A stretch of DNA of 64,000 nt from Tannerella forsythia (GCF_003860135.1 NZ_RQYN01000004.1:1-64000); one strand, 5' to 3'; positions 26,275 to 36,281 are shown, numbered from the stretch's first letter. Notes: generated by a model not told the origin, from the letters alone. Program-made: numbers and translations.

Positions 26275-27348
26275 ATGAAAATCAATATAGCAGTATTGGC
26301 CGGCGACGGCATAGGCCCCGAAATCATGGCGCAGGCGTTGCACGTAACGCAGGCCGTTTGCGACCGGTTCGGACATGAACTATCGTACGAAGAGGCCATG
26401 GTAGGCGCGTGCGCGATCGATGCCGTGGGCGATCCCTATCCGCCGGAAACGCACGCATTGTGCATGGAGTCCGACGCGGTGCTTTTCGGAGCGATCGGCC
26501 ATCCCAAATTCGACAACGATCCCAACGCCAAGGTGCGTCCCGAGCAGGGTTTGCTTCGCATGCGCAAGCAATTGGGGCTGTACGGAAACATCCGTCCCGT
26601 GATGACTTTCCCCTCGCTGGTACACAAATCGCCGCTCCGTGCCGACCTCGTCTCCGGAGCCGATTTCGTATGCATCCGCGAGCTGACCGGCGGCATGTAC
26701 TTCGGTCGTCCGCAGGGACGGAGCGAAGACGGCAATACGGCCTACGACACCTGCGTTTACACCCGTGAAGAGGTGGAACGCATCCTGCATCTGGCCTACA
26801 AGTTTGCCGCGCAGCGACGCAAAAAAGTAACCGTGGTGGATAAGGCGAACGTGATCGCTACTTCGCGCTTGTGGCGGCAAATCGCGCAGGAGATCGCCCC
26901 GCAGTACCCCGACATCGAAACCGATTACCTCTTCGTGGACAATGCCGCCATGCGCATCATCCAGTGGCCGAAGAGTTTCGACGTGCTCGTTACCGAAAAC
27001 CTTTTCGGCGACATCCTCACCGATGAAGCTTCGGTCATCACCGGATCGCTCGGGCTGTTGCCCTCGGCTTCGATCGGACTGCACACGTCGCTCTTCGAAC
27101 CGATTCACGGGTCGTATCCGCAGGCGGCAGGCAAGAACATCGCCAATCCGCTGGCCATGATCCTCTCGGCCGCGCTCATGTTCGAATACGGTTTCGACCG
27201 GATGGAGGAGGGCGAGCTGATCCGTCGCGCGGTAAACGCGTCCATCGACGCGGGCATCGTAACCGAAGACATTGCCGACGGCGGAAAAGCCTACACCACA
27301 AGCGAGGTAGGCCAATGGATAACCCGATACATCGCGGAAGAGGCATGA
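26275..27348 (+). CDS. leuB: 3-isopropylmalate dehydrogenase
   Basis: Oxidatively decarboxylates 3-isopropylmalate to 2-oxoisocaproate with NAD; it could also act on methylmalate in a citramalate route. The 357 residues match the family length. Motifs are [14 protein letters not shown] near the N-terminus, [29 protein letters not shown], the metal-binding [13 protein letters not shown], and the cofactor-binding [20 protein letters not shown]. The stop overlaps the ilvD start in an ATGA arrangement, so the two are translationally coupled. Confidence 0.95.
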   Translation: MKINIAVLAGDGIGPEIMAQALHVTQAVCDRFGHELSYEEAMVGACAIDAVGDPYPPETHALCMESDAVLFGAIGHPKFDNDPNAKVRPEQGLLRMRKQLGLYGNIRPVMTFPSLVHKSPLRADLVSGADFVCIRELTGGMYFGRPQGRSEDGNTAYDTCVYTREEVERILHLAYKFAAQRRKKVTVVDKANVIATSRLWRQIAQEIAPQYPDIETDYLFVDNAAMRIIQWPKSFDVLVTENLFGDILTDEASVITGSLGLLPSASIGLHTSLFEPIHGSYPQAAGKNIANPLAMILSAALMFEYGFDRMEEGELIRRAVNASIDAGIVTEDIADGGKAYTTSEVGQWITRYIAEEA

Positions 27349-29168
27349 ATAAAAAGCTGAACAGCGCCACCTCTACGCAGGGACGCCGCATGGCCGGCGC
27401 GCGCGCCTTGTGGCACGCCAACGGCATGACGCGCGAACAGATGGGCAAGCCCATCATCGCGGTAGTCAACTCGTTTACGCAGTTCGTGCCCGGACACGTG
27501 CATCTGCACGAAGTCGGACAGTGGGTAAAAGCCGAGATCGAGAAACTGGGCTGTTTTGCGGCCGAGTTCAATACGATTGCCATCGACGACGGCATCGCCA
27601 TGGGGCACGACGGGATGCTCTACTCCCTTCCTTCGCGCGACCTGATTGCCGATTCCGTAGAATATATGGTGAATGCCCACAAAGCCGACGCGATGGTTTG
27701 CATCAGCAACTGCGACAAAATCACTCCCGGCATGCTTATGGCTGCGATGCGGCTGAATATCCCGGCCATCTTCGTATCGGGCGGACCGATGGAGGCCGGA
27801 AAGATCGGCGACGAACAGGTGGATCTGGTGGACGCGATGATCGAATCGGCCGACGTGTCGGTGTCCGACGAACGGGTGGCCGAACTCGAACGGCTGGCTT
27901 GCCCGACGTGCGGCTCCTGCTCGGGCATGTTCACCGCCAATTCCATGAACTGCCTGAACGAGGCCATCGGGCTGGCGTTGCCCGGCAACGGAACCGTCGT
28001 CGCCACCCACGCCACCCGCAAAGCGCTGTTTGTGAAGGCCGCTCGACAGATCATAGAGAATGCCAACCGCTACTATTTCGACGGCGACGAGAGCGTGCTG
28101 CCCCGCAGCATCGCCACGCGGCAGGCGTTCCTCAATGCCATGACGCTCGATATCGCCATGGGCGGCTCGACGAATACGATCCTGCACCTGCTGGCCATCG
28201 CGCAGGAAGCACAAGTCGATTTCTCGATGGACGACATCGACGCGCTGTCGCGCCGCGTGCCCTGCCTCTGCAAAGTGGCTCCCAACACGAAGAAATACCA
28301 TATTCAGGACGTAAACCGCGCGGGCGGCATCCTCGGCATCATGAACGAATTGGCGAAGGGCGGACTGGTCGATACGTCCGTGCATCGCGCCGACGGAACG
28401 ACCTTGGCCGAAGCCATCCGGCAATACGACATTCGGACGGAGCATCCGTCGGAAGAGGCGTACGAAATCTATTCCTCGGCCCCCGGAAACCACCGGAACC
28501 TGGTGATGGGGTCTCAACACGCACGGTTCGCCTCGCTCGATACCGACCGCAGCAACGGCTGCATCCGCGACATGGCGCACGCCTACACCAAAGACGGCGG
28601 ACTGGCGATCCTCAAAGGCAACATTGCCCGCAACGGCTGCGTGGTGAAGACCGCCGGTGTGGACGAGAGCATCTGGAGATTCAGCGGAACGGCGCGGGTC
28701 TTTCATTCGCAGGAAGAAGCCTGCGAGGGCATCCTGAACGGTAAGGTGCAGGCAGGCGATGTAGTCGTGATCGTGTACGAAGGCCCGAAAGGCGGGCCGG
28801 GCATGCAGGAGATGCTCTATCCGACCTCCTACATCAAAGCCCGGCACCTCGGCAAAGCGTGCGCCCTGATTACCGACGGACGTTTCTCAGGCGGCACCTC
28901 GGGCTTGTCCATCGGACATATATCGCCCGAAGCGGCGGCCGGAGGCGCGATCGGACTCGTACGCGACGGCGACATCATCGACATAGACATCCCCCGTCGC
29001 AGCATCGACGTGCGCCTGTCGGAAGCCGAGCTGGAAAGACGGCGTGCACAGGAAGATTTCCGGCCGAAACGCGACAGAACCGTCTCCAAAGCGTTGCAGA
29101 TGTATGCGCATTTCGTAAGCTCGGCCGATCTGGGAGCCGTGAGAATCCTCAAACACGACAAAGCATAG
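27345..29168 (+). CDS. ilvD: Dihydroxy-acid dehydratase
   Basis: Dehydrates dihydroxyisovalerate and dihydroxymethylvalerate in valine/isoleucine synthesis. I choose the ATG at 27345, which overlaps the leuB stop and gives [20 protein letters not shown], the family N-terminus; a start 30 bases upstream is possible but adds unconserved residues. The protein has 607 residues. Iron-sulfur ligands are visible in [10 protein letters not shown] and [19 protein letters not shown]. Other signatures are [26 protein letters not shown]-type ([13 protein letters not shown]) and [20 protein letters not shown]. It is an oxygen-sensitive type of enzyme, consistent with an anaerobe. Confidence 0.95.
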   Translation: MNKKLNSATSTQGRRMAGARALWHANGMTREQMGKPIIAVVNSFTQFVPGHVHLHEVGQWVKAEIEKLGCFAAEFNTIAIDDGIAMGHDGMLYSLPSRDLIADSVEYMVNAHKADAMVCISNCDKITPGMLMAAMRLNIPAIFVSGGPMEAGKIGDEQVDLVDAMIESADVSVSDERVAELERLACPTCGSCSGMFTANSMNCLNEAIGLALPGNGTVVATHATRKALFVKAARQIIENANRYYFDGDESVLPRSIATRQAFLNAMTLDIAMGGSTNTILHLLAIAQEAQVDFSMDDIDALSRRVPCLCKVAPNTKKYHIQDVNRAGGILGIMNELAKGGLVDTSVHRADGTTLAEAIRQYDIRTEHPSEEAYEIYSSAPGNHRNLVMGSQHARFASLDTDRSNGCIRDMAHAYTKDGGLAILKGNIARNGCVVKTAGVDESIWRFSGTARVFHSQEEACEGILNGKVQAGDVVVIVYEGPKGGPGMQEMLYPTSYIKARHLGKACALITDGRFSGGTSGLSIGHISPEAAAGGAIGLVRDGDIIDIDIPRRSIDVRLSEAELERRRAQEDFRPKRDRTVSKALQMYAHFVSSADLGAVRILKHDKA

Positions 29169-29193
29169 TGTAATCATCTGAAAACAAACAAAT

Positions 29194-30951
29194 ATGAGCA
29201 AAGCAAATCATTCGGAATCAATCATTCCATCCCCCTCGGCAGAAACGGAGGTTCTTTCGGGCAGCGAAGCGCTGATTCGCTCTCTGATTGCCGAAGGCGT
29301 CGAGGTGATGTTCGGATACCCGGGCGGAGCCATCATGCCCGTTTTCGACGCCTTGTACGACCATAAAAAAGAAATCAAACATATCCTGGTACGCCACGAG
29401 CAGGGCGCCGTACATGCGGCACAAGGCTATGCGCGCGTATCGCAGAAAACAGGCGTGGCGCTCGTTACATCGGGGCCGGGCGCTACGAACGCCATCACGG
29501 GCATTACCGATGCCATGATGGACAGCACGCCGCTGGTCGTCATTTCCGGACAGGTGGCGTCGGGGCTGCTGGGTACCGATGCTTTTCAGGAGGCCGACGT
29601 GATTGGCGTTACCTTGCCGATCACGAAATGGAACTACCAGATACGGCGGGCGGAAGATATTCCGTGGGCGGTATCGCGGGCGTTCTACATTGCGTCGAGC
29701 GGCCGACCGGGGCCTGTGGTGCTCGATATCGCCAAGGACGCGCAGATCAACCGATGCCCTTTTTCGTACCGGAAGACCGACTTCCTCCGCAGCTACCAGC
29801 CCGTACCTTATCCCGAAGAAGAAAAGATACGGAAGGCGGCCGAACTGATTAACGCGGCCCAAAAACCTTTCGCCTTGGTGGGGCAGGGCGTCCTGCTCGG
29901 TCGTGCCGAGGAAGAGCTGCGTGCGTTTCTCGAAAAAGGAGGCATTCCGTTTGCGTCGACCATTCTCGGGCTGTCGGCCATGCCCTCCGGCCATCCGCTC
30001 AACTGCGGCATGCTGGGGATGCACGGAAACATCGCGCCCAATATGAAAACGAACGAGTGCGATGTGCTTATCGCCATCGGCATGCGCTTCGACGACCGCG
30101 TTACGGGCGATCTGAAAACGTACGCCAAGCAGGCGCAGGTGATTCATTTCGACATCGACCCGGCCGAGATGGACAAGAACGTCAAAACGACCGTCAAGGT
30201 ATTGGGCGACGCCCGACAAACCCTTCCTATGGTAACGCAGCTGCTCGAAAAACAAACGCACGAGGAGTGGTTGTCGAGTTTTAAACCGTATGCCGACAAG
30301 GAATACGCCTGCGTGATTCAAGAAGAACTGTTCCCCCGGAACGGAGGTGCCATAAAAATGGGCGAAGTGGTACATAAGGTAACGGAAGCCACCCACAACA
30401 GCGCCATTTGTGTAACCGACGTGGGACAACATCAGATGATGGCGACCCGTTATTTCAAATATACGCGCTCGCGGAGCATGGTTACCTCGGGCGGACTGGG
30501 GACAATGGGTTTCGGACTGCCGGCGGGCATCGGCGCCAAATACGGTGCGCCGGAGCGGACGGTGTGTATCTTCGTGGGCGACGGTGGATTCCAGATGACC
30601 ATCGAAGAGCTGGGCGCCATCATGGAACACGACATCGACGTGAAGATCATTCTGCTCAACAACCAGTTTCTGGGCATGGTGCGCCAATGGCAGGAGCTTT
30701 TTTTCGACGAACGTTACTCCGAGACGCATCTCAAGAACCCCGATTTCATCAAGATCGCCGACGCCTACGGCATCAAAGGACGGAAGGTTACGGAGCGCAA
30801 AGAGTTGGACGGCGCCATCGCCGAAATGCTCGCGCACAAGGGTGCCTACCTGCTCGAAGTCGTGGTGGAAACGAAAGGGATGGTCTATCCGATGGTACCG
30901 GCCGGCGGATGCGTAACGGATATTCTGATCGGAAACGGACATAAAATATAA
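29194..30951 (+). CDS. ilvB: Acetolactate synthase large subunit
   Basis: Catalytic subunit of acetohydroxyacid synthase, a thiamine diphosphate enzyme making acetolactate or acetohydroxybutyrate. The 585 residues have the three-domain layout: an N-terminal pyrimidine-binding domain (VEVMFGYPGGAIMPVFDAL, then the catalytic Glu in LVRHEQGAVHAAQGYAR), a central FAD-binding domain, and a C-terminal diphosphate-binding domain with GDGGFQMTIEELG leading to LLNNQFLGMVRQWQ. The regulatory subunit gene ilvN follows 41 bases downstream. The first 20-odd residues are a Ser/Pro/Glu-rich extension without a known role. Confidence 0.95.
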   Translation: MSKANHSESIIPSPSAETEVLSGSEALIRSLIAEGVEVMFGYPGGAIMPVFDALYDHKKEIKHILVRHEQGAVHAAQGYARVSQKTGVALVTSGPGATNAITGITDAMMDSTPLVVISGQVASGLLGTDAFQEADVIGVTLPITKWNYQIRRAEDIPWAVSRAFYIASSGRPGPVVLDIAKDAQINRCPFSYRKTDFLRSYQPVPYPEEEKIRKAAELINAAQKPFALVGQGVLLGRAEEELRAFLEKGGIPFASTILGLSAMPSGHPLNCGMLGMHGNIAPNMKTNECDVLIAIGMRFDDRVTGDLKTYAKQAQVIHFDIDPAEMDKNVKTTVKVLGDARQTLPMVTQLLEKQTHEEWLSSFKPYADKEYACVIQEELFPRNGGAIKMGEVVHKVTEATHNSAICVTDVGQHQMMATRYFKYTRSRSMVTSGGLGTMGFGLPAGIGAKYGAPERTVCIFVGDGGFQMTIEELGAIMEHDIDVKIILLNNQFLGMVRQWQELFFDERYSETHLKNPDFIKIADAYGIKGRKVTERKELDGAIAEMLAHKGAYLLEVVVETKGMVYPMVPAGGCVTDILIGNGHKI

Positions 30952-30992
30952 ACGCAATCGGTTTACATCACAGACTGCAAACACAGAACAGT

Positions 30993-31571
30993 ATGGAAGA
31001 AAAAACATTATACACCATCACCATCTTCTCCGAAAATACGGTGGGAGTGCTCAATCAGATCACCTCCATCTTTACGCGGCGACAGATCAATATCGAAACG
31101 CTGTCGGTCTCGCCCTCGGCCATCGACGGGATTCACAAGTTTACCATCACGGCCTACGCCTCGTGCGACGAATCGATGAAAAAGCTGGTACGCCAGATCG
31201 ACAAACGGGTGGACATCCTGAAGTCGTACTACAACACCGACAGCGAGCTGGTGCATCAGGAGCTGGCCCTGTACAAGCTGGCTACGGAAAAAGTCATGGA
31301 GCACGGCTCGGTCGAATATTTCATCCGCAAATACAACATCCGCGTGCTGGAGATATCGAAAGACTGCGTGGTGTTTCTCAAAGCGGGACATTATGCCGAG
31401 ACACAGGCGCTCTTCGACGAGCTGGCCAAAACGGTCGGCGTGTTGCAATTTATTCGCTCCGGACGGATTGCGATCACCAAATCGCCCGTCGAACGGCTGA
31501 GCGATATGCTCCTCAAACGCGAAAAAGAACGGGAAAGAGATCAAGAAGAAAGAAACTATACACAGAAATAA
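30993..31571 (+). CDS. ilvN: Acetolactate synthase small (regulatory) subunit
   Basis: Regulatory subunit that binds valine and activates IlvB. The 192-residue protein starts with an ACT domain (about 5-80): YTITIFSENTVGVLNQITSI, RRQINIETLSVSPSAIDGIH. A second C-terminal ACT-like half (about 85-165) is typical of the long form. The last 25 residues are strongly charged (KREKERERDQEERN). It lies between ilvB and ilvC in the same operon. The symbol ilvH would be equally valid. Confidence 0.93.
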   Translation: MEEKTLYTITIFSENTVGVLNQITSIFTRRQINIETLSVSPSAIDGIHKFTITAYASCDESMKKLVRQIDKRVDILKSYYNTDSELVHQELALYKLATEKVMEHGSVEYFIRKYNIRVLEISKDCVVFLKAGHYAETQALFDELAKTVGVLQFIRSGRIAITKSPVERLSDMLLKREKERERDQEERNYTQK

Positions 31572-31587
31572 TTTAAAACGTAGAACA

Positions 31588-32634
31588 ATGGCAAAAATGA
31601 ATTTTGGCGGGGTAGAAGAAAACGTAGTCACCCGCAACGAATTTCCGCTGAGCAAGGCTCAGGAGGTATTGAAGAACGAGACCATCGCCGTGATCGGTTA
31701 CGGCGTGCAAGGGCCGGGACAGTCGCTCAACCTGCGCGACAACGGCTTCAACGTGATTGTAGGACAACGCAAAGGCGGCAAAACGTGGGACAAAGCGGTG
31801 GCCGACGGATGGGTGCCCGGCGAAACGCTTTTCGAGATCGAAGAGGCTTGTGCCCGCGCTACCATCGTTCAGTACCTGCTCTCCGACGCAGCCCAGATCG
31901 AAGTATGGCCTCGCATCAAGCCCCATCTGACGGCCGGCAAGGCACTCTACTTCTCGCACGGCTTCGGCATCACCTACAAGGAACGGACGGGCATCATCCC
32001 GCCGGCCGATATCGACGTCATCCTTGTGGCTCCCAAAGGATCGGGCACATCGCTCCGGCGCATGTTCCTCGAAGGACGCGGCCTCAACTCCTCTTACGCG
32101 ATCTTCCAGGATGCTACCGGCAAGGCGTATGAGCGGGTCATCGCCCTCGGCATCGGCGTAGGATCGGGCTATCTCTTCGAAACCGACTTCAAGCGCGAAG
32201 TCTACTCCGACCTCACCGGCGAACGCGGCACGCTGATGGGCGCCATTCAGGGACTGCTGCTGGCACAATACGAGGTGCTGCGCGAAAACGGTCACACCCC
32301 TTCGGAAGCCTTTAACGAGACGGTCGAAGAACTGACCCAGTCGCTCATGCCCCTTTTTGCCGAAAAAGGAATGGACTGGATGTACGCCAACTGCTCCACC
32401 ACCGCCCAGCGCGGTGCGCTCGACTGGATGACGCCTTTCCACGACGCCACCAAGCCCGTCTTCGAAAAACTTTACAAGGAAGTAGCAAGCGGAAATGAAG
32501 CGCAGCGCTCCATCGACAGCAACTCACAACCCGATTATCGCGAGAAACTCGAAGCCGAGCTGAAAGCCCTCCGCGAAAGCGAGATGTGGCAAACCGGTGC
32601 CGTAGTGCGTACCCTGCGTCCGGAGAATAATTGA
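31588..32634 (+). CDS. ilvC: Ketol-acid reductoisomerase, class I
   Basis: Performs the Mg-dependent isomerisation and NAD(P)H reduction of acetohydroxyacids. The 348-residue size indicates class I. The Rossmann domain shows IAVIGYGVQGPGQSLNLRD and the cofactor-specificity loop GQRKGGKTW, whose basic character suggests NADPH. The catalytic knotted domain shows HGFGITYKE, DVILVAPKGSGTSLRRMFLE, and the metal-binding TDFKREVYSDLTGERGTLMG. It is the last gene of the branched-chain operon and is followed 27 bases later by a strong terminator. No aminotransferase gene (ilvE) or threonine deaminase (ilvA) is present in the window. Confidence 0.95.
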   Translation: MAKMNFGGVEENVVTRNEFPLSKAQEVLKNETIAVIGYGVQGPGQSLNLRDNGFNVIVGQRKGGKTWDKAVADGWVPGETLFEIEEACARATIVQYLLSDAAQIEVWPRIKPHLTAGKALYFSHGFGITYKERTGIIPPADIDVILVAPKGSGTSLRRMFLEGRGLNSSYAIFQDATGKAYERVIALGIGVGSGYLFETDFKREVYSDLTGERGTLMGAIQGLLLAQYEVLRENGHTPSEAFNETVEELTQSLMPLFAEKGMDWMYANCSTTAQRGALDWMTPFHDATKPVFEKLYKEVASGNEAQRSIDSNSQPDYREKLEAELKALRESEMWQTGAVVRTLRPENN

Positions 32635-32661
32635 TTATTTCAGAAACTTTTTCGGCATGCA

Positions 32662-32698
32662 AAAAGGCTGCTCCTTGATATCGTAGGAGCAGCCTTTT
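32662..32698 (+). terminator. Terminator of the leu-ilv operon
   Basis: AAAAGGCTGCTCCT (32662-32675), a nine-base loop, and AGGAGCAGCCTTTT (32685-32698) form a perfect 14-bp stem. It lies 27 bases after ilvC and just beyond the 3' end of the oppositely oriented tRNA gene. The A-rich and T-rich ends of the stem suggest it can work for transcription from both sides. Confidence 0.92.
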
Positions 32699-32709
32699 CC
32701 AAATGGAAG

Positions 32710-32783
32710 TGATTCCGGTGCGATTCGAACGCACGACCCACAGCTTAGAAGGCTGTTGCTCTATCCAGCTGAGCTACGGAACC
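32710..32783 (-). tRNA. tRNA-Arg (anticodon TCT)
   Basis: The minus strand folds as a complete cloverleaf of 74 nt: acceptor GGTTCCG pairing with CGGAATC (one G-T), D-stem GCTC/GAGC, anticodon stem ACAGC/GCTGT with loop CTTCTAA giving anticodon TCT (reads AGA), T-arm GTGCG-TTCGAAT-CGCAC, discriminator A. The CCA is not encoded. A good promoter lies directly upstream. Its 3' end faces the end of the leu-ilv operon. Confidence 0.96.
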
Positions 32784-32801
32784 CCATTCTTTTTGCGGGT
32801 G

Positions 32802-32833
32802 CAAAGATAGAAAAGGTTTTTTGTTCTGCCAAA
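32802..32833 (-). promoter_or_regulatory. Promoter of tRNA-Arg
   Basis: On the minus strand TTTG (complement of 32830-32833), a 20-base spacer, and TATCTTTG (complement of 32802-32809) match the Bacteroidetes promoter consensus. The -7 box lies 18 bases upstream of the mature tRNA 5' end. Confidence 0.75.
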
Positions 32834-32872
32834 AGAATAAAACTCGAATTACCTTCGGCAAAGTCACCCTTT

Positions 32873-33724
32873 CTAATGCTTTTTATCTTGATCTTCGTAG
32901 AAATATTGGTAATGTCCCACACGGGAGTACACTCCATGAATATCTCCTTTTGCATCTCTGTATGAACCGCTCTCGATCGGAACATCCGGAAGATACTTCA
33001 CCGGAGTACCGTAAATGCCCAGATAATACAGATCCGGATTGATGATCACCTCGTTCGTCAACGGTGATCCGGCATAGCGCAGCACATTGCAGACATATCC
33101 TTTATTCTCGATCTTTCGTGACGAGAGTTGAACCGTATAATAACGCCCTTCCGGCTCTTCGATGATCGTCACGCTATTGGAGCGTTTCTCGGCATTCAGA
33201 TAATTATAAAGGAAGTAAACGACCGATTGCTTATTCAATATTTCGACTCTCGACAAATAACCTGCCCCGTTATAATGATATTTCAGCTGGACATACAATT
33301 GGCCGTCTTTCCAGACTTCCATATCTTCGACAAAGCCGTGATCTTCGAGCGACAGGATTTTATACTCGTATTCTTTATACGAATACGTATAATCGTATCC
33401 ATATTTGATTTTCGGATTCTCTTCGTCCCATGAAACACGCTTTTGGTCGTCATCAAACACGCCCTTACGAAATCCCACGATCTTTACATTTCCGCTTTTC
33501 TGCTGTTCTACGATCAATTCCGTGTAAACGGAATCAAGGGCATACGCTTTCATCCCTACGTTAAGCAACGAAGTTTCGATATCGATTCCATTATTATTGA
33601 TCCTGTTACCATGTTCATCGATTTCAATCAGATCGGATGTCTGCACCTCGCATCCTGTCATGGCGATCAATACGCAAAAAGCCGAAAGGCTTTTCCATAT
33701 ATTCTGTAAATGGTATATGCTCAT
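32873..33724 (-). CDS. Lipoprotein of unknown function
   Basis: I do not recognise the family. From the chosen start the product is 283 residues and opens with MSIYHLQNIWKSLSAFCVLI followed by AMTGC, a clear lipoprotein signal with Cys at about residue 25. A longer in-frame reading (start at 33838) would place 38 unlikely residues ahead of it and runs over a promoter-like CAAAAGTA at 33746-33753. The mature protein is rich in Tyr and charged residues with alternating beta-strand patterns (KIKYGYDYTYSYKEYEYKI, YVQLKYHYNGAGYLSRVEIL). This resembles Bacteroidetes lipoproteins that parse Tyr-rich beta-sheet repeats and carry a DUF4595-like fold. That resemblance is only an impression. The gene is 127 bases upstream of the tRNA promoter region's flank and appears monocistronic. 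Confidence 0.65.
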   Translation of the reverse strand: MSIYHLQNIWKSLSAFCVLIAMTGCEVQTSDLIEIDEHGNRINNNGIDIETSLLNVGMKAYALDSVYTELIVEQQKSGNVKIVGFRKGVFDDDQKRVSWDEENPKIKYGYDYTYSYKEYEYKILSLEDHGFVEDMEVWKDGQLYVQLKYHYNGAGYLSRVEILNKQSVVYFLYNYLNAEKRSNSVTIIEEPEGRYYTVQLSSRKIENKGYVCNVLRYAGSPLTNEVIINPDLYYLGIYGTPVKYLPDVPIESGSYRDAKGDIHGVYSRVGHYQYFYEDQDKKH

Positions 33725-33745
33725 AGTTTTTGTTTTTATGCGACG

Positions 33746-33753
33746 CAAAAGTA
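33746..33753 (-). promoter_or_regulatory. -7 box of the 33-kb lipoprotein gene
   Basis: CAAAAGTA reads TACTTTTG on the minus strand, an exact TAnnTTTG match, 22 bases upstream of the chosen start codon at 33724. It supports the internal start over the longer reading. Confidence 0.6.
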
Positions 33754-33851
33754 ATAAAAAAACAACATTTTCAAGGACTTTGGAAGAGGAATTGCTTATT
33801 TTCGGACTCGACATCGTCAAAAAGCCCCTTTTTTCCATCTTCTTTTAAAAA

Positions 33852-36206
33852 TCAGAACGGATATCCGACGGCGAAATGCCACGCAAACTGATCGGTCAAG
33901 TTGGGGCGAGTAATGGCCCACTTCCGACGACCGATTTCCTGCGGGTTGTACGCTTTCATTCCCGTATCAAGACGGATCAGGAAGTAATCGAAGTCGAGCC
34001 GCACGCCCAACCCGTACGAGAGGGCTACTTCTTCGTAGAAACGCGTCAGATCGAAATTTCCTTGCGGTTGGTAATCATACTTACGGATCGTCCAGATATT
34101 TCCCGCGTCGATATAGGCGGCCAGCTCGAACTTCCAAAACAACTTGGTACGATACTCCAGATTGACATCGAGCCGGAGGTCGCCCACTTGATTGACGAAG
34201 GTCGTAGCATCCGTAACAGGCATGCTTCCGGGCCCCAGCGAACGTACCGACCAGCCGCGATTACTGTTCGCGCCGCCCGCAAAATACCGACGGGTAAAGG
34301 GCAATTCCTTGCTGTTGCCATAAGGATAGCCTATGCCGGCTCCGAGATGAAAAGCGAAAGAGTTGCGGTTATCGATCGTCAGGCTTCGTGCAAAATCGAT
34401 GTCGCCTTTGACGAATTGCGAATAATGCGTACCGAAGAGTTTATAGCGGCCGTCGGCGTCTTGTCCCGTCTTCAGCAGATTCGATAGTCCGTACAACACG
34501 TTTCCGGCCAGTTCGACCGACAGACGCAGCGAGTACGTACTTCGTCCGCGTTTCATCGGGTCGTAATTGTTGAAAGAGTACGTATAGCCGGAGCTGACGA
34601 TGAACAGATCGGAGTAGTTGTACTTGGCCGTAATTTCCGGCAGCGTATTGCGGAATGCCGTATCGATATGGAGCATATAAATATAATCTACGTCGAGCAG
34701 TTTAAACGTATGACGGGCCAGATTATTCGTCCGGCTCTGCCAGATGTAGTTCCAGCCTCCGGAAAGGATGGCGCGCCGATATTCCGGTCTTCGTTGCTGA
34801 TCATAGCTGAACTTAAATTCGGTGGTGGCACGTACTTTTCGACGGAAGTCGTAACTTGCGAACGGAAAAACGAATGTAGGGAAGAGCATGGACGCTTCGC
34901 CGGCAAATTCCCAATAATTCCCCCAACCCGCATGGCTGTTCCCACCGGATAGCGCTTCGTAGGCTCCGCGTACTTTGGCCGCGAAGCGCTCCGATCCACC
35001 GAACAAATTACGGTGCTGATAGCTCAGGCTCGATGCGAAGCCCAAATCGCCGCTTGAGTTCGTGCCTTCTATTTCGATACCGAAACCTTGTGTTTGGGCC
35101 GGAGCCGTAAGAATGGTACAGTCGAGTTTCAGCGTGTCGTTTTCCTCGCGTTCGTCATAGCGGATATTAACGTGGCGCAAGGCACCCAGATTGGCAAATG
35201 CCGCATACGTCAGTTCCATATTCCGATCGCTGTACAGCTGTCCGGGTAAAAGGTAGCAACGGCGCGAAAGTACCTCAGGACGCAAGCGATGTTTTTTCGT
35301 ATTGTTATAGACCCATACGCCTCGTTCCCATACGGAGTCGACCGGTGCGATACGCGTATATTCGGGTGCTAACGGATCGTAGCCCGTCACGACGCTTACC
35401 TTATCGATATAATACCGCCGGTGAGGACGCTCTTTGACCGAATCGGAAGGCATAACCGAGCGAAAGGGCTTGATGTGCAGATCGAGGTCGACGAGCTGTT
35501 GACGTTGTCCGCTGTCTGCATGAAAATAAATATAATCGCGATGAAAGGCATAGTATCCGCGTCGGCGCAGCAAGGTCGTGACGCGTTGCCGCTCTTTATC
35601 GAGCACATCGCGGTCGAAAAGGCTGCCGGGACGTACCAGCGGCGTATATTCTTCCGGTACCGAACGGAACAGCCCTCTGAACCACGATACGGGCGGAGCT
35701 TCCAGGCGGATGATGCTGTCGATACGCGCGTCGTCGACTTTCGTCCGATATTCGCGGATACGGTACGGGTCGCCGGCGGCAATAATATAATGTACCGCCG
35801 CTTTTTTACGCGTCGTCGTATCGATGGAATAACGCACATCGGCGTGTACAAATCCTTTATTGATCATATAGCGGTGAAGTTCGTCACGCGACTGCCCGAC
35901 AAGCGCCGTGTCGAGAATTTCGGGCGGCTCACCGATGCGGCGCAATTGCTTGTTCAGCCATCGTTTCTCGTTGCGCCCCGACCAGCTATAGACATACAGC
36001 GGCCATTTCAGGATACCGAACACTTTATAATTGGGTTGTTGACGGAGATACGATCTGAGATCGTCGGCTTTCACGCGGGTGTCATCGACCGAAATATCTA
36101 CTTTATCCAGCAAGTATTCGCCCTGTCCCACATATTTTGTCGTGCTGCACGACCAACAACATACGGCAAGGCTTATCCAGAGCATCAGGCGGACATTTCT
36201 TTTCAT
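33852..36206 (-). CDS. tamL: TamL: lipoprotein BamA/TamA-like outer membrane protein
   Basis: An outer membrane protein of about 784 residues. The chosen start gives MKRNVRLMLWISLAVCCWSC and then STTKYVGQGEYLLDKV, a lipoprotein signal peptide with Cys20, characteristic of Bacteroidetes TamL rather than of BamA. POTRA-like repeats occupy about 25-400 (LLDKVDISVDD, YYIDKVSVVTGYDP). The C-terminal half is a D15-type beta-barrel: IEGTNSSGDLGFASSLSYQ, then RRYFAGGANSNRGWSVRSLGPG, the conserved strand-16 region LGVRLDFDYFLIRLDTGM, and a terminal Phe after VGYP. TamL partners with TamB in moving or assembling envelope material. A tamB gene lies 12 kb away at 48649. A -7 box is found at 36224-36231 on this strand. 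Confidence 0.88.
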   Translation of the reverse strand: MKRNVRLMLWISLAVCCWSCSTTKYVGQGEYLLDKVDISVDDTRVKADDLRSYLRQQPNYKVFGILKWPLYVYSWSGRNEKRWLNKQLRRIGEPPEILDTALVGQSRDELHRYMINKGFVHADVRYSIDTTTRKKAAVHYIIAAGDPYRIREYRTKVDDARIDSIIRLEAPPVSWFRGLFRSVPEEYTPLVRPGSLFDRDVLDKERQRVTTLLRRRGYYAFHRDYIYFHADSGQRQQLVDLDLHIKPFRSVMPSDSVKERPHRRYYIDKVSVVTGYDPLAPEYTRIAPVDSVWERGVWVYNNTKKHRLRPEVLSRRCYLLPGQLYSDRNMELTYAAFANLGALRHVNIRYDEREENDTLKLDCTILTAPAQTQGFGIEIEGTNSSGDLGFASSLSYQHRNLFGGSERFAAKVRGAYEALSGGNSHAGWGNYWEFAGEASMLFPTFVFPFASYDFRRKVRATTEFKFSYDQQRRPEYRRAILSGGWNYIWQSRTNNLARHTFKLLDVDYIYMLHIDTAFRNTLPEITAKYNYSDLFIVSSGYTYSFNNYDPMKRGRSTYSLRLSVELAGNVLYGLSNLLKTGQDADGRYKLFGTHYSQFVKGDIDFARSLTIDNRNSFAFHLGAGIGYPYGNSKELPFTRRYFAGGANSNRGWSVRSLGPGSMPVTDATTFVNQVGDLRLDVNLEYRTKLFWKFELAAYIDAGNIWTIRKYDYQPQGNFDLTRFYEEVALSYGLGVRLDFDYFLIRLDTGMKAYNPQEIGRRKWAITRPNLTDQFAWHFAVGYPF

Positions 36207-36223
36207 ATCGTCTTTTAGCACCA

Positions 36224-36260
36224 CAAATGTACGCGAAATAAATTATTTGACGTACTTTTG
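36224..36260. promoter_or_regulatory. Divergent -7 boxes for tamL and the RNA methyltransferase
   Basis: CAAATGTA at 36224-36231 reads TACATTTG on the minus strand, 18 bases upstream of tamL. TACTTTTG at 36253-36260 on the plus strand lies 22 bases upstream of the methyltransferase start. Both match TAnnTTTG; neither has an obvious TTTG at the expected distance. Confidence 0.6.
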
Positions 36261-36281
36261 AGTTCCTAAAAATGATGCGGC

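Noticed and set aside
27315-27344. Upstream ilvD start overlapping leuB by 34 bases
   Set aside because: The family N-terminus begins at the ATG at 27345, which also gives an ATGA coupling with leuB.
27410-28744. A 444-codon plus-strand frame inside ilvD
   Set aside because: It is a second frame of ilvD, extremely Arg-rich and low-complexity, with no start context or domain.
27291-31008. Large minus-strand frames (518 and 596 codons) opposite ilvD and ilvB
   Set aside because: They mirror well-conserved genes and have no recognisable motifs.
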